This document shows, in pieces, positions 44,457 through 52,914 of a stretch of DNA of 64,000 nt. Each line of letters begins with the position of its first letter. Within the stretch, counting starts at the first letter, position 1. Under the pieces are notes generated by a model. That model was not told the DNA's origin. It saw nothing but the letters and a program-made list of their open reading frames with translations, and did no database searches. This DNA is from an uncultured Pelagibacteraceae bacterium (GTDB lineage Bacteria; Pseudomonadota; Alphaproteobacteria; Pelagibacterales; Pelagibacteraceae): NCBI GenBank assembly GCA_902556065.1, contig CACDUV010000003.1, positions 16,052 to 80,051 of the forward strand. The letters run 5' to 3'. The translations under genes and the position numbers were made by a program.

Positions 44457-45690
44457 TAAAGTTTATTATCCTAAAGATGAGGCGGAAGTTTCAGATTTAA
44501 TTAGAGAACTATACAAACAAGACTCTCCGACAGAAATTATTGGCAACAATTCAAAAAGCTTTATTGGAAATAAAACGCAGTCAGCTAATACTACGTCTCT
44601 ATCAAAAATCTCAGGTATTATCGATTATAGACCTGAAGAATTGTATATTAAAGTTAAAGCCTGCACACCAATTAATGAAATTGAGGAAGTATTAAGTGAA
44701 AATAATCAAGAGCTAGCTTTTGAACCAATAGATTTTGGGTATATTAAAGAAGGTAAGTCAAATAAAGGAACAATAGCAGGCTACTTAAGTTGTAATTATG
44801 CAGGTTCACGAAGATTTAAAGTTGGTAGCGTAAGAGATCATGTCCTAGGTTTTAAGGGAGTTAATGGAAAAGGAGATATAATTAAATCAGGAGGTACTGT
44901 TGTAAAGAATGTTACAGGTTATGATTTATCAAAACTAATAGCAGGCTCATTTGGTACTCTTGTTGCTTTAACTGAAATTACGTTAAAGGTGTTACCTAAG
45001 AAAGATTCTTCTAAAACTGTAATAATTTATCCAGGTGACTTTGAACAAATTTATGATTTTTTAAACAAACTATCTAGCTCAAGTAGCGAAATTTCTGGTG
45101 CTGTTTTTGTTCCTGAACAATCAAAGGATAAAGATTTTGTTATTAAAAAAAATTCTGTTTTTAAGTTTAATGATCTTAAATCAAATTTTTCTTTTTTAGC
45201 ATTTAGGGTTGAAGGGGACAAAATTTCAATTGAAGAAAAAATTAACAATTTAAAAAAAGAACTTGAATTAAATAATTCAGATATTTCTACTCTTGATGTT
45301 TATCAATCAGAACCATTTTGGAAAAAAGTAAATAATTTAGAGGTATTTGAAAATACCGAGCATAATTTAATACGAATGGTAATACCACCTGCAAATGGTT
45401 CAAAACTATGCAAATATTTAGAAAATAACCATAACTATTTTGTTGATTGGTGTGGGTCGTTATTCTGGATTGAAATTAATAGTAAAAAAGAGGAAAAGAT
45501 TAAAGACTTAAAAAAAATGGCAAAAGAGTTTGGAGGTTATTTGACAGTAATTAAAACCTCATCAGAATATGATTACGGAGAGGCTATCTTTACTGTTGAT
45601 AAAGTACGTTTAATGATTTCTGAAAAAGTAAAACAAAGTTTTGATCCTAAAAGAATTTTAAACCCAGGGAAAATGTATAGAGGAGTTTAA
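44410..45690 (+). CDS. glcE: Glycolate oxidase subunit GlcE
   Basis: 426 residues. I take ATG 44410 because a strong GAGGAGGG ribosome binding site (44394-44401) stands about 8 bases before it; an in-frame ATG at 44389 has no such site. YAGSRRFKVGSVRDHVLGF and VKNVTGYDLSKL are the FAD-binding blocks, and DPKRILNPGKMYRG closes the chain. It overlaps glcD by 47 bases and glcF by one base (TAATG). Confidence 0.94.
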   Translation: MSTKIKINSQIFQDSNKVYYPKDEAEVSDLIRELYKQDSPTEIIGNNSKSFIGNKTQSANTTSLSKISGIIDYRPEELYIKVKACTPINEIEEVLSENNQELAFEPIDFGYIKEGKSNKGTIAGYLSCNYAGSRRFKVGSVRDHVLGFKGVNGKGDIIKSGGTVVKNVTGYDLSKLIAGSFGTLVALTEITLKVLPKKDSSKTVIIYPGDFEQIYDFLNKLSSSSSEISGAVFVPEQSKDKDFVIKKNSVFKFNDLKSNFSFLAFRVEGDKISIEEKINNLKKELELNNSDISTLDVYQSEPFWKKVNNLEVFENTEHNLIRMVIPPANGSKLCKYLENNHNYFVDWCGSLFWIEINSKKEEKIKDLKKMAKEFGGYLTVIKTSSEYDYGEAIFTVDKVRLMISEKVKQSFDPKRILNPGKMYRGV

Positions 45691-46979
45691 TGCAAACAAA
45701 ATTCACTGAAGAACAACTTAGAGATCCTGACAATTTTGCAAACGAAAAAGTTTTTAAAAAGTGTGTGCATTGTGGAATGTGTAATGCTACATGCCCTACG
45801 CATCAACTTTTAGGTGACGAGTTAGATGGTCCTAGAGGACGTATTTATCTTATTAAAGATATGTTGGAAAATAATAGGAAACCAACTGAAAAGGTTGTAA
45901 AGCATATCGATCGATGTCTATCATGTTACAGTTGTATGACTACTTGTCCTGCAGGAGTAAATTACATGCATATAATTGATCATGGAAAAAAATATATCGA
46001 AAAAAATTATCAAAGATCTCTCTTTGATAAGCTAATAAGGTATTTTTTATCTATTACTCTTCCAAATACAAAAGTTTTTAGAATTTCAAGTTTATTAGTA
46101 AAATTATCGAAGCCATTCAAATTCTTAATGCCTTCAAAAATTAAGGACATGATTGAGTTAATGCCTACAAAATTTCCTAAAAAAAGCCTACCAATTAAAG
46201 AAGTTTACAAAAACTCTACTAAAAAAAGAATTGCTAGAGTTGCTCTTTTAACAGGATGTGTACAAAAAGAAATATCTCCTCAAATTAATGAAGCAACAAT
46301 AAGGCTATTAAACAGACATGGAGTAGAAGTAGTTGTTCCAAAAAAAATTCGTTGTTGTGGATCTTTAAATCATCATCTTGGAAAAGAGGAGGATGCACAT
46401 CAAGATTTTAAGAACAATATAAACACTTGGTATGAGGAGTATCAAAAAGGAAATTTAGATGCAATTTTATCAAATACATCAGGTTGTGGGACAACAATGA
46501 AAGATTATGGATTTATTTTTCGTGAAGACAAAGAATTAAGTAAAAAAGCAAAAGTAATATCAGAGCTTACAAAAGATATATCAGAATATATATTTGAAAG
46601 TTTAAAACTTGATATTAAAGATAAAGGAAAAAAATATAAAGTAGCTTATCACTCTGCGTGTTCTATGCAGCATGGTCAAAAAGTTCATTCTCAGCCTGTT
46701 TCGTTACTTGAGAAAACTAAAAATGAAATTATGGAAATTCCTGAAGGACATATATGTTGTGGATCAGCTGGCACTTACAACATATTACAATCAAAAATTG
46801 CAAAACAATTATTGAAGAAAAAAGTAAATAATATTGAAAGTTTAAATCCAGATTTTATTTCTACTGGAAATATTGGTTGTATTACCCAAATCGCTCATGG
46901 TACAAAAGTTCCTATATTACATACAATTGAAGTTTTAGATTGGTACACAGGTGGACCAAAACCTGAAATTTTAAAATAG
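45690..46979 (+). CDS. glcF: Glycolate oxidase iron-sulfur subunit GlcF
   Basis: 429 residues. Two 4Fe-4S ferredoxin motifs (CVHCGMCNATCP, CLSCYSCMTTCP) are followed by two cysteine-rich CCG domains (RCCGSLNHHLG and HICCGSAGTYN). It conducts electrons from the flavin subunits to the quinone pool. Completes the glcDEF operon. Confidence 0.95.
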   Translation: MQTKFTEEQLRDPDNFANEKVFKKCVHCGMCNATCPTHQLLGDELDGPRGRIYLIKDMLENNRKPTEKVVKHIDRCLSCYSCMTTCPAGVNYMHIIDHGKKYIEKNYQRSLFDKLIRYFLSITLPNTKVFRISSLLVKLSKPFKFLMPSKIKDMIELMPTKFPKKSLPIKEVYKNSTKKRIARVALLTGCVQKEISPQINEATIRLLNRHGVEVVVPKKIRCCGSLNHHLGKEEDAHQDFKNNINTWYEEYQKGNLDAILSNTSGCGTTMKDYGFIFREDKELSKKAKVISELTKDISEYIFESLKLDIKDKGKKYKVAYHSACSMQHGQKVHSQPVSLLEKTKNEIMEIPEGHICCGSAGTYNILQSKIAKQLLKKKVNNIESLNPDFISTGNIGCITQIAHGTKVPILHTIEVLDWYTGGPKPEILK

Positions 46980-46984
46980 AAATT

Positions 46985-47938
46985 ATGAAAAAAGTTTTAA
47001 TTACAAGACGCTTGATCAGAGAAAGTGAAGACAAAGCATCTAAGTTATTTGATGCTAAATTTAATAGTAATGATGAACTTTATTCACAAAAAAAAATTAT
47101 TGAAATGAGCCAAGGATTTGATGGCATATTATCATCACTAACTGAAAAATTAGATGCAGAAACAATCAATCAATTGCCAGATTCGGTTAAAATAATTTCT
47201 AATTTTGCAGTAGGATTTGGAAACATTGATTTAGAAGCAGCAAAGAATAGAGATATAGCAGTAACAAATACACCAGAAGTTTTATCAGATGCTACAGCAG
47301 AAATTGGAATTTTATTAATTTTGGGAGCTTGCAGAAGAGCTTCTGAAGGAATTGAATCTGCTCGAGAGGGTGGATGGAAATGGTCTGCAGATTATTTAAT
47401 AGGAAAACAATTAACAGGAACAAGATTAGGAATTCTGGGTATGGGGCGTATTGGCCAAAAAATTGCAAAAATTGCAAAATCTTTAGGTATGGTTATTCAT
47501 TACCACAATCGTTCCAAATTAAGTGAAGATAAAGAGCAAGGTGCATCGTATCATGACAGTATAAAGAGTCTTTTTGCGGTCTCAGATGTTTTGTCAATTT
47601 GTTGTCCAGCAACTAAAGAAACAGAGAATTTAATTAATAAAGAGACTGTTGAGTATTTTCCAAAAGGTGCTGTGATAACTAATGTTGCTAGAGGTGACAT
47701 AGTTGATGATGAGGCTTTGATTGATGCATTAAATAGAAGAAAAATTTATGCTGTAGGATTAGATGTTTATAAAAATGAACCGAATTTAAATCCTGGTTAT
47801 TTAAAAATACCAAGTGCTTTTGTTTTACCTCATCTTGGGAGTGCAACAAAAGATACAAGGATTGCGATGGGAAATTTAGCAATTGATAATCTAGATGAGT
47901 TTTTTAGAACTGGAAATTGTATCAACAAAGTAAATTAA
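46985..47938 (+). CDS. D-2-hydroxyacid dehydrogenase (glyoxylate/hydroxypyruvate reductase-like)
   Basis: 317 residues. GMGRIGQKIAKIAKSLGM is the NAD(P) loop, NVARGDIVDDEAL holds the substrate arginine, and LPHLGSAT the catalytic histidine; the glutamate lies in YKNEPNLN. It reduces glyoxylate or hydroxypyruvate, or works in reverse on D-hydroxy acids. Starting 5 bp after glcF, it may complete a glycolate/glyoxylate/glycerate route. Confidence 0.92.
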   Translation: MKKVLITRRLIRESEDKASKLFDAKFNSNDELYSQKKIIEMSQGFDGILSSLTEKLDAETINQLPDSVKIISNFAVGFGNIDLEAAKNRDIAVTNTPEVLSDATAEIGILLILGACRRASEGIESAREGGWKWSADYLIGKQLTGTRLGILGMGRIGQKIAKIAKSLGMVIHYHNRSKLSEDKEQGASYHDSIKSLFAVSDVLSICCPATKETENLINKETVEYFPKGAVITNVARGDIVDDEALIDALNRRKIYAVGLDVYKNEPNLNPGYLKIPSAFVLPHLGSATKDTRIAMGNLAIDNLDEFFRTGNCINKVN

Positions 47939-48004
47939 AGTCTCAATCGATTAAATAAATTAATTTAATTTTGTAATTCTACTAAGAATTGAAAAAAAAT
48001 TACT

Positions 48005-48042
48005 TTAGAGCCGTTCTAAGGCACTTTTTAGAAAGACTCTAA
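48005..48042 (+). promoter_or_regulatory. Two-tier hairpin in the leader of the first TRAP operon
   Basis: TTAGAG (48005-48010) pairs with CTCTAA (48037-48042), and inside it TTCTAA (48014-48019) pairs with TTAGAA (48028-48033). A CCG/AGA internal loop separates the two perfect 6-bp stems and GGCACTTT forms the end loop. It lies about 50 bases before the dctP start in the 155-bp gap. This looks like a structured RNA or a composite operator; I match it to no known family. Confidence 0.4.
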
Positions 48043-48093
48043 TCTAAAAATATGCTTAATTTCCCAACAGTTAATTAACTAGAGGAGAATAAG

Positions 48094-49254
48094 ATGATTA
48101 AAAATAAAAAATCATTGAGGAGTTCTAAAACTCCTTCAAGAAGAAAGTTCTTCAAAGCAGCGGCAGCAACTGGTGCAGCAACAGCAGCAGCAGTAGCCAT
48201 GCCAAATCTTGCTTTGGGAGATGGTCATATTACCCTTAAAATGCAAGCAGCTTGGCCAAGTGGAGCTAACATCTTTTTTGAGATGGCTGGTGACTACTGC
48301 AAAATGGTCAGTGATATGTCGGGTGGAAAACTAAAAATTGATTTACAGCCGGTTGGTGCAGTTGTAAAGACTGGTGAAATCGGTCAAGCAGTAAGTGATG
48401 GTGTGCTTGATATGGGTCACTGGGTAACTGCTTACTGGTATGGTAAAAATCCAGCTGCATCACTTTTTGGAACAGGACCATCTTATGGTCTTTCATCTCA
48501 AGAAGTAATGGCTTGGATGGAAGAAGGTGGCGGAAGAGCATTGTATGAAGAAACATTAGCAAAAGTTGGATATGACTATGTTGGTGTTTTTGCGATGCCA
48601 ATGCCAGCTCAACCTTTTGGTTGGTTCAAAAAGAACGTAACTAAAGTAAGTGATGTTAAAGGAATGAAGTATAGAACAGTTGGTCTTGCAACTAACGTTC
48701 TTACTGCAATGGGTATGGTAGTTAGACAATTACCAGGTGGTGAAATTCAGCCAGCTATGAAAACTGGTTTGATTGAAGCTGCTGAGTTTAACAACCCTAC
48801 TTCAGACTCTCAATTTGGTATGCAAGATGTTTCTAAGCATTATCACTTAGGATCTTTCCACCAATCACAAGAGATGTTTGAAATACCTATCAACAAAAAA
48901 ACATTTAATAGCTTATCTCCTGCAAACCAAGCAATATTAAAAAATGCTTCGTATGCAGCAAATACTGCTAACTACTTTAAAGCTTTGGTAAGATACTCAG
49001 CTGATTTATCAAAATTGATGAATGAGCATAAAGTAAACGTTTACCAAACTTCAGATGCTATTTTAGCAGAGCAGTTAAAAGGTTGGGATAAAGTTGTAGG
49101 TGATTTCTCTTCTAAAGATCCATTCTTTAAGAAGATTGTTGATTCACAAAAAGCTTATGCAAAAAGAGTAATGAAATACTTACTAATGAATCAGCCTAAC
49201 TATAGACTAGCTTATGAAAATGAGTTTGGTCCGTTAGCGAAAGTTAAAATCTAA
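48094..49254 (+). CDS. TRAP transporter solute-binding protein (DctP family, Tat-exported)
   Basis: 386 residues. PSRRKFFKAAAATGAATAAA is a twin-arginine signal (about residues 10-40). The mature part follows the DctP fold, with KGMKYRTVGLATNVLTAMG (carboxylate-binding arginine) and GLIEAAEFNNPTSD in the ligand-contact region, as in FcbT1/lactate-type binding proteins. It delivers an organic acid to the DctQM permease encoded downstream. Given the hydroxy-acid genes upstream, lactate or glycolate-like ligands are plausible. A strong GAGGAG lies 8 bases before ATG. Separated from the permease by a terminator, as is usual for abundant binding proteins. Confidence 0.92.
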   Translation: MIKNKKSLRSSKTPSRRKFFKAAAATGAATAAAVAMPNLALGDGHITLKMQAAWPSGANIFFEMAGDYCKMVSDMSGGKLKIDLQPVGAVVKTGEIGQAVSDGVLDMGHWVTAYWYGKNPAASLFGTGPSYGLSSQEVMAWMEEGGGRALYEETLAKVGYDYVGVFAMPMPAQPFGWFKKNVTKVSDVKGMKYRTVGLATNVLTAMGMVVRQLPGGEIQPAMKTGLIEAAEFNNPTSDSQFGMQDVSKHYHLGSFHQSQEMFEIPINKKTFNSLSPANQAILKNASYAANTANYFKALVRYSADLSKLMNEHKVNVYQTSDAILAEQLKGWDKVVGDFSSKDPFFKKIVDSQKAYAKRVMKYLLMNQPNYRLAYENEFGPLAKVKI

Positions 49255-49274
49255 GTTAAAAAATATAAAAAATT

Positions 49275-49302
49275 AAGGGGGCTTTTTAGCCCCCTTTTTT
49301 TT
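49275..49302 (+). terminator. Intrinsic terminator/attenuator between dctP and dctQ
   Basis: AAGGGGGCT (49275-49283) pairs perfectly with AGCCCCCTT (49288-49296) around a TTTT loop, followed by a run of T to 49302. It should stop most transcripts after the binding protein and set a high binding-protein to permease ratio. Confidence 0.92.
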
Positions 49303-49342
49303 AATTGAATTAATTAAGAAAATTAAGATAAGCTAGAATAAT

Positions 49343-49927
49343 ATGTACTCTTATATAAAATTTGCAGATACACTAAGTTCTTCAATGGGAAAAGCCTTCT
49401 CATGGTGCATAGTAATTTTAATGGGAGGAACATGTTACGAAGTAATCATGGCTTACGCATTTAATGCTCCCACCTTATGGAATTTTGATTTTAGTCTACA
49501 AATGTACGGAGCGATATTTATGATGGCTGGGGCTTATACATTAGCAACAGAGGCTCATGTAAGAGGTGATGTTATTTACAGGTTGTTTCCAACTAGAGTT
49601 CAAGGATGGATTGATTTAATACTTTATTTTATATTCTTTTTCCCAGGTGTAATTGCACTTGCATTTTATGGATATGAATATGCAGCTAAAGCATGGATGG
49701 TGAAAGAAACAAGCTGGAATAGTCCAGCACAAATTCAAATTTATATGGCAAAATCATTAATTCCATTATCTGGGATACTTCTTACACTCCAAGGAATTGG
49801 TGAAGTATTTAGAGCAATTATTTGTATTAGAACTGGACATTGGCCAGAAAGAGATGCTGGTGCAGAAGAAACAGAGAAAATTTTAATGAGAAAATCTAAA
49901 GAGGAAGAAAAAATAGATGTTGTTTAG
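49343..49927 (+). CDS. TRAP transporter small permease (DctQ)
   Basis: 194 residues with four membrane helices. LQMYGAIFMMAGAYTLATEAHVRGDVIY is the DctQ signature with the conserved HVRxD. The C-terminal tail is charged and cytoplasmic. The start of dctM overlaps by 11 bases. Confidence 0.92.
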   Translation: MYSYIKFADTLSSSMGKAFSWCIVILMGGTCYEVIMAYAFNAPTLWNFDFSLQMYGAIFMMAGAYTLATEAHVRGDVIYRLFPTRVQGWIDLILYFIFFFPGVIALAFYGYEYAAKAWMVKETSWNSPAQIQIYMAKSLIPLSGILLTLQGIGEVFRAIICIRTGHWPERDAGAEETEKILMRKSKEEEKIDVV

Positions 49928-51278
49928 TCTAACAAATCCAGAAATTGCAATTTTAATGATGGTGATATTTCTGTTTGCTGTATTACTAGGATTTCCTATT
50001 GCATTTACTTTAATGGCAATGGGTTTAGGATTTGGGTATTATGCATATTTTGATCCGTCAAGAATGGATCACCTACTTGATAATAGGATATTTAATTTAT
50101 TTGTTTCAAATACCTACTCTGTCATGGATAACCATGTCCTCACCGCAGTGCCTTTATTTTTATTTATGGGCTATTTAGTTGAAAGAGCAGGTATAGTTGC
50201 AAGATTGTTTTATGCAATAAGACTTGCATCTCATTCACTGCCAGCTTCGATGGCAGTCGCAGCCTTAGTTACTTGCACATTATTCTCCACGGCAACGGGA
50301 ATAATTGGAGCAGTTGTGACTTTAATGGGTTTGCTTGCCTGGCCTGCAATGGTGAAAGCTGGTTATGATAAAAAATTTGCATCAGGAGTAATATGTGCTG
50401 GAGGATGTTTAGGAATTTTAATTCCTCCTAGTATTATGCTTATTGTTTATGCGGTAATTGCTCAGTTATCTCCATTAAGATTATTTGCTGCAGCAATATT
50501 TCCTGGTTTGATGTTAGCGGGTTTATATATTTTATATGCAATAATTTTGGCCTATTTTAACCCATCAGTTGCACCCAAGCCTCCTAAAGAAGAAATCCCT
50601 CCAAGATCAGTGATTTTGAAAGAAGTTTTGGTTTCATTTTTACCATTATTTTCATTAATCATTTTAGTATTAGGAAGTATTCTTGCTGGTTTGGCTACTC
50701 CTGCAGAAGCAGCAGGTGTTGGAGCTTTTGGAGCATTAGTTTTATCTTTCTTTTATAAATCCCTTAAATGGAAAAATTTTAAAGAATCTGTTTTTCTCAC
50801 TGCAAAAACTACAGCAATGATTATGTGGTTATTTATTGGATCTTGGACATTCGCTTCCGTATTTTCATATTTAGGTGGACATGAAGTATTTGAGCATTTT
50901 TTTAAATCAATGGATATAAAACCTTGGCAATTTTTGGTAATTACACAAATTATAATTTTCTTATTGGGCTGGCCATTAGAGTGGACTGAAATATTAATTA
51001 TATTTGTACCTATATTTTTACCTTTAGTAGAATTTTTTGGAGTGAATCCTTATTTTTTTGCAATGTTAATTGCTCTAAATTTACAAACATCATTTTTAAC
51101 ACCCCCCATGGCTATGTCAGCTTATTACTTGAAAGGTGTACAATCTAAAAATGTTGAATTAATTGAGATATTTAAAGGGATCATGCCTTTCTTGGCAATT
51201 GTTATTTTTGGAATGGTTTTGATGTATTTATTTCCAGGTATAGCTTTGTGGTTACCTGAGAAATTATTTGCAAATTAA
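49917..51278 (+). CDS. TRAP transporter large permease (DctM)
   Basis: 453 residues with about 11-12 membrane helices, normal size. TATGIIGAVVTLMGLLAWPAM, CAGGCLGILIPPSIMLIVY and LQTSFLTPPMAMSAYYLKG are the family's core motifs. It forms the Na+-coupled transport path with DctQ. Confidence 0.94.
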   Translation: MLFSLTNPEIAILMMVIFLFAVLLGFPIAFTLMAMGLGFGYYAYFDPSRMDHLLDNRIFNLFVSNTYSVMDNHVLTAVPLFLFMGYLVERAGIVARLFYAIRLASHSLPASMAVAALVTCTLFSTATGIIGAVVTLMGLLAWPAMVKAGYDKKFASGVICAGGCLGILIPPSIMLIVYAVIAQLSPLRLFAAAIFPGLMLAGLYILYAIILAYFNPSVAPKPPKEEIPPRSVILKEVLVSFLPLFSLIILVLGSILAGLATPAEAAGVGAFGALVLSFFYKSLKWKNFKESVFLTAKTTAMIMWLFIGSWTFASVFSYLGGHEVFEHFFKSMDIKPWQFLVITQIIIFLLGWPLEWTEILIIFVPIFLPLVEFFGVNPYFFAMLIALNLQTSFLTPPMAMSAYYLKGVQSKNVELIEIFKGIMPFLAIVIFGMVLMYLFPGIALWLPEKLFAN

Positions 51279-51282
51279 CTTG

Positions 51283-52620
51283 ATGAATGAAATCATAAAT
51301 TTTTCTGTTCAAGAATTAATAGATAAAATTTCAAACTCTCAAATTACTTCTGTGGAAATATGCGAAGCATATATAGAGAGAATTAATAAGTTTGAGAAAG
51401 ATATAAATGCTTGGGCTTTTTTTGATAAAGAATTATTATTAGAAAAAGCCAAAGAGTCAGATGAATATAAAAAATCTGGAAAGCCTATTGGACCATTACA
51501 CGGTATTCCTGTCGCTGTTAAGGATATTGTTGGCACTCTAGATATGCCAACTGAATGCGGAACATCAATAAGAAAAGGTAAATCTTACTCACAAAATGCA
51601 GAAATAATAGATTTACTAAATTCTTCAGGGGCTATTGTGATGGGAAAAACTGTGACTACTGAATTAGCATATTTAAATCCATCTAAAACAAAAAACCCAC
51701 ATGATTATTCACGAACACCAGGAGGATCATCAAGCGGTTCTGCTGCAGTGATTGCATCTTATATGGCTCCACTTTCAATTGGATCTCAAACAGGTGGCTC
51801 AATAATTAGACCAGCATCTTATTGTGGTGTTGTTGGATACAAACCTTCATATGGTTTAATTTCAAGGAATGGAGTGTTAAAGACTTCAGAAAAACTTGAT
51901 CACTTAGGAGTTTTTGGAAAATCTGTTGAGGATATAGCTTATTTAGTTAAAGAATTAATTAAAAAAGATTCCCATGACCCTGCTACTGTTTATTATTCTT
52001 CAAATAATATGGTTGATACAGTAAAAAAGGGTCCTTTGTATGAACCTAAATTTATTTTTTATAAAACAGGATTTTGGAAAACAATTGATAAAAAGTCTAA
52101 AGAAGCTTTTGAATATTTTATAAAGTCATTTAAAAAAAATATTGAAATTCATGACACGCCTTCTTATTTCAAGGATATCCATAAATATCATCAAATAATT
52201 TATGAAACTGATTTAGCTAATAATTTTAGTGATTATTACAAACATTATAAATCAAAACTTTCCAAAATTATGCAAAATGCAATTGCAAACGGAAGAAAAC
52301 ATACTGCAAAAGAATATGCTGAAGCAATAGATTTCATGAACAGAAGTTATGACTCATATAAAGAAGTATTTGAGGACTATCATGGAGTTTTATCCCCATC
52401 CAGTCCAGGTGTTGCTTTAAAAGGTCTGAAGAGCACTGGATCGGCTGATTTCAATAAAGTTTGGTCTTACCTAGGCACTCCTTGTATTTCACTTCCTTTA
52501 CTTCAGGGTGAAAATAATTTACCATTAGGCATTCAAGTTATTGGAGAGAAATATGACGATAATCGTTTCTTAGGAGTTTCCAGTTGGCTTGAAAAGGAAA
52601 GTGAGAAATTTAATGAATAA
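51283..52620 (+). CDS. Amidase signature family amidase
   Basis: 445 residues from ATG 51283 (MNEIINFSVQEL), just after dctM; an ATG at 51268 lies inside dctM and is less likely. VAVKDIVGT holds the catalytic lysine, GGSSSGSAAV the cis-serine and QTGGSIIRPAS the nucleophile serine. It cleaves an amide, nature unknown; the loss of the long C-terminal region typical of GatA argues against a tRNA amidotransferase subunit. It sits between two TRAP systems and may process an imported amide. Confidence 0.9.
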   Translation: MNEIINFSVQELIDKISNSQITSVEICEAYIERINKFEKDINAWAFFDKELLLEKAKESDEYKKSGKPIGPLHGIPVAVKDIVGTLDMPTECGTSIRKGKSYSQNAEIIDLLNSSGAIVMGKTVTTELAYLNPSKTKNPHDYSRTPGGSSSGSAAVIASYMAPLSIGSQTGGSIIRPASYCGVVGYKPSYGLISRNGVLKTSEKLDHLGVFGKSVEDIAYLVKELIKKDSHDPATVYYSSNNMVDTVKKGPLYEPKFIFYKTGFWKTIDKKSKEAFEYFIKSFKKNIEIHDTPSYFKDIHKYHQIIYETDLANNFSDYYKHYKSKLSKIMQNAIANGRKHTAKEYAEAIDFMNRSYDSYKEVFEDYHGVLSPSSPGVALKGLKSTGSADFNKVWSYLGTPCISLPLLQGENNLPLGIQVIGEKYDDNRFLGVSSWLEKESEKFNE

Positions 52621-52789
52621 ACTTGTAACACTAATAGGACTTTCTTTTGCAATTTTTTTTCTTGTGGGTTTAGCAACAACACTAACAAGATCTATGATGA
52701 TAGGTTTCTTGGATGTATTACCAGTTTATATATTGATGATACTTGCAATATCGATGATGCTCTACGAAGCCTTTTTTGATAAAAAATAA
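52613..52789 (+). CDS. Small two-helix membrane protein, function unknown
   Basis: 58 residues from ATG 52613, overlapping the amidase stop by 8 bases (the longer frame from 52589 lies inside the amidase). Hydrophobic segments lie at about 3-24 and 30-52, ending in FFDKK. No family recognised. It precedes the second TRAP operon. Confidence 0.6.
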   Translation: MNKLVTLIGLSFAIFFLVGLATTLTRSMMIGFLDVLPVYILMILAISMMLYEAFFDKK

Positions 52790-52871
52790 ATTAATCATAG
52801 CTAAATTTACTACCTCAGATTGTAAGACCATCTCTAAACATATTTTTGATCTAGACTTAAACCCTCATTTG

Positions 52872-52894
52872 TAATTAACTATTATAGTTAATTA
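52872..52894 (+). promoter_or_regulatory. 23-bp perfect palindrome before the second TRAP operon
   Basis: TAATTAACTA (52872-52881) and TAGTTAATTA (52885-52894) are perfect inverted repeats around TTA. It ends 9 bases before the GAGGAG (52903-52908) ribosome binding site. The right half with its following bases, AGTTAATTAAC, recurs at 48069-48079 before the first TRAP operon, also next to the ribosome binding site. It may be an operator or an mRNA hairpin. Confidence 0.5.
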
Positions 52895-52914
52895 ACGAAG
52901 AAGAGGAGATAATG

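Noticed and set aside
47292..47882. Minus-strand ORFs within the hydroxyacid dehydrogenase gene
   Set aside because: Low-complexity Leu/Phe/His-rich shadows of a well-conserved gene; the same holds for the many other antisense frames in the window.
47976..47991. AATTCT/AGAATT hairpin as a terminator after the hydroxyacid dehydrogenase
   Set aside because: It is followed by A residues on the + strand, not T, and the stem is only A+T-rich; not counted as a terminator.
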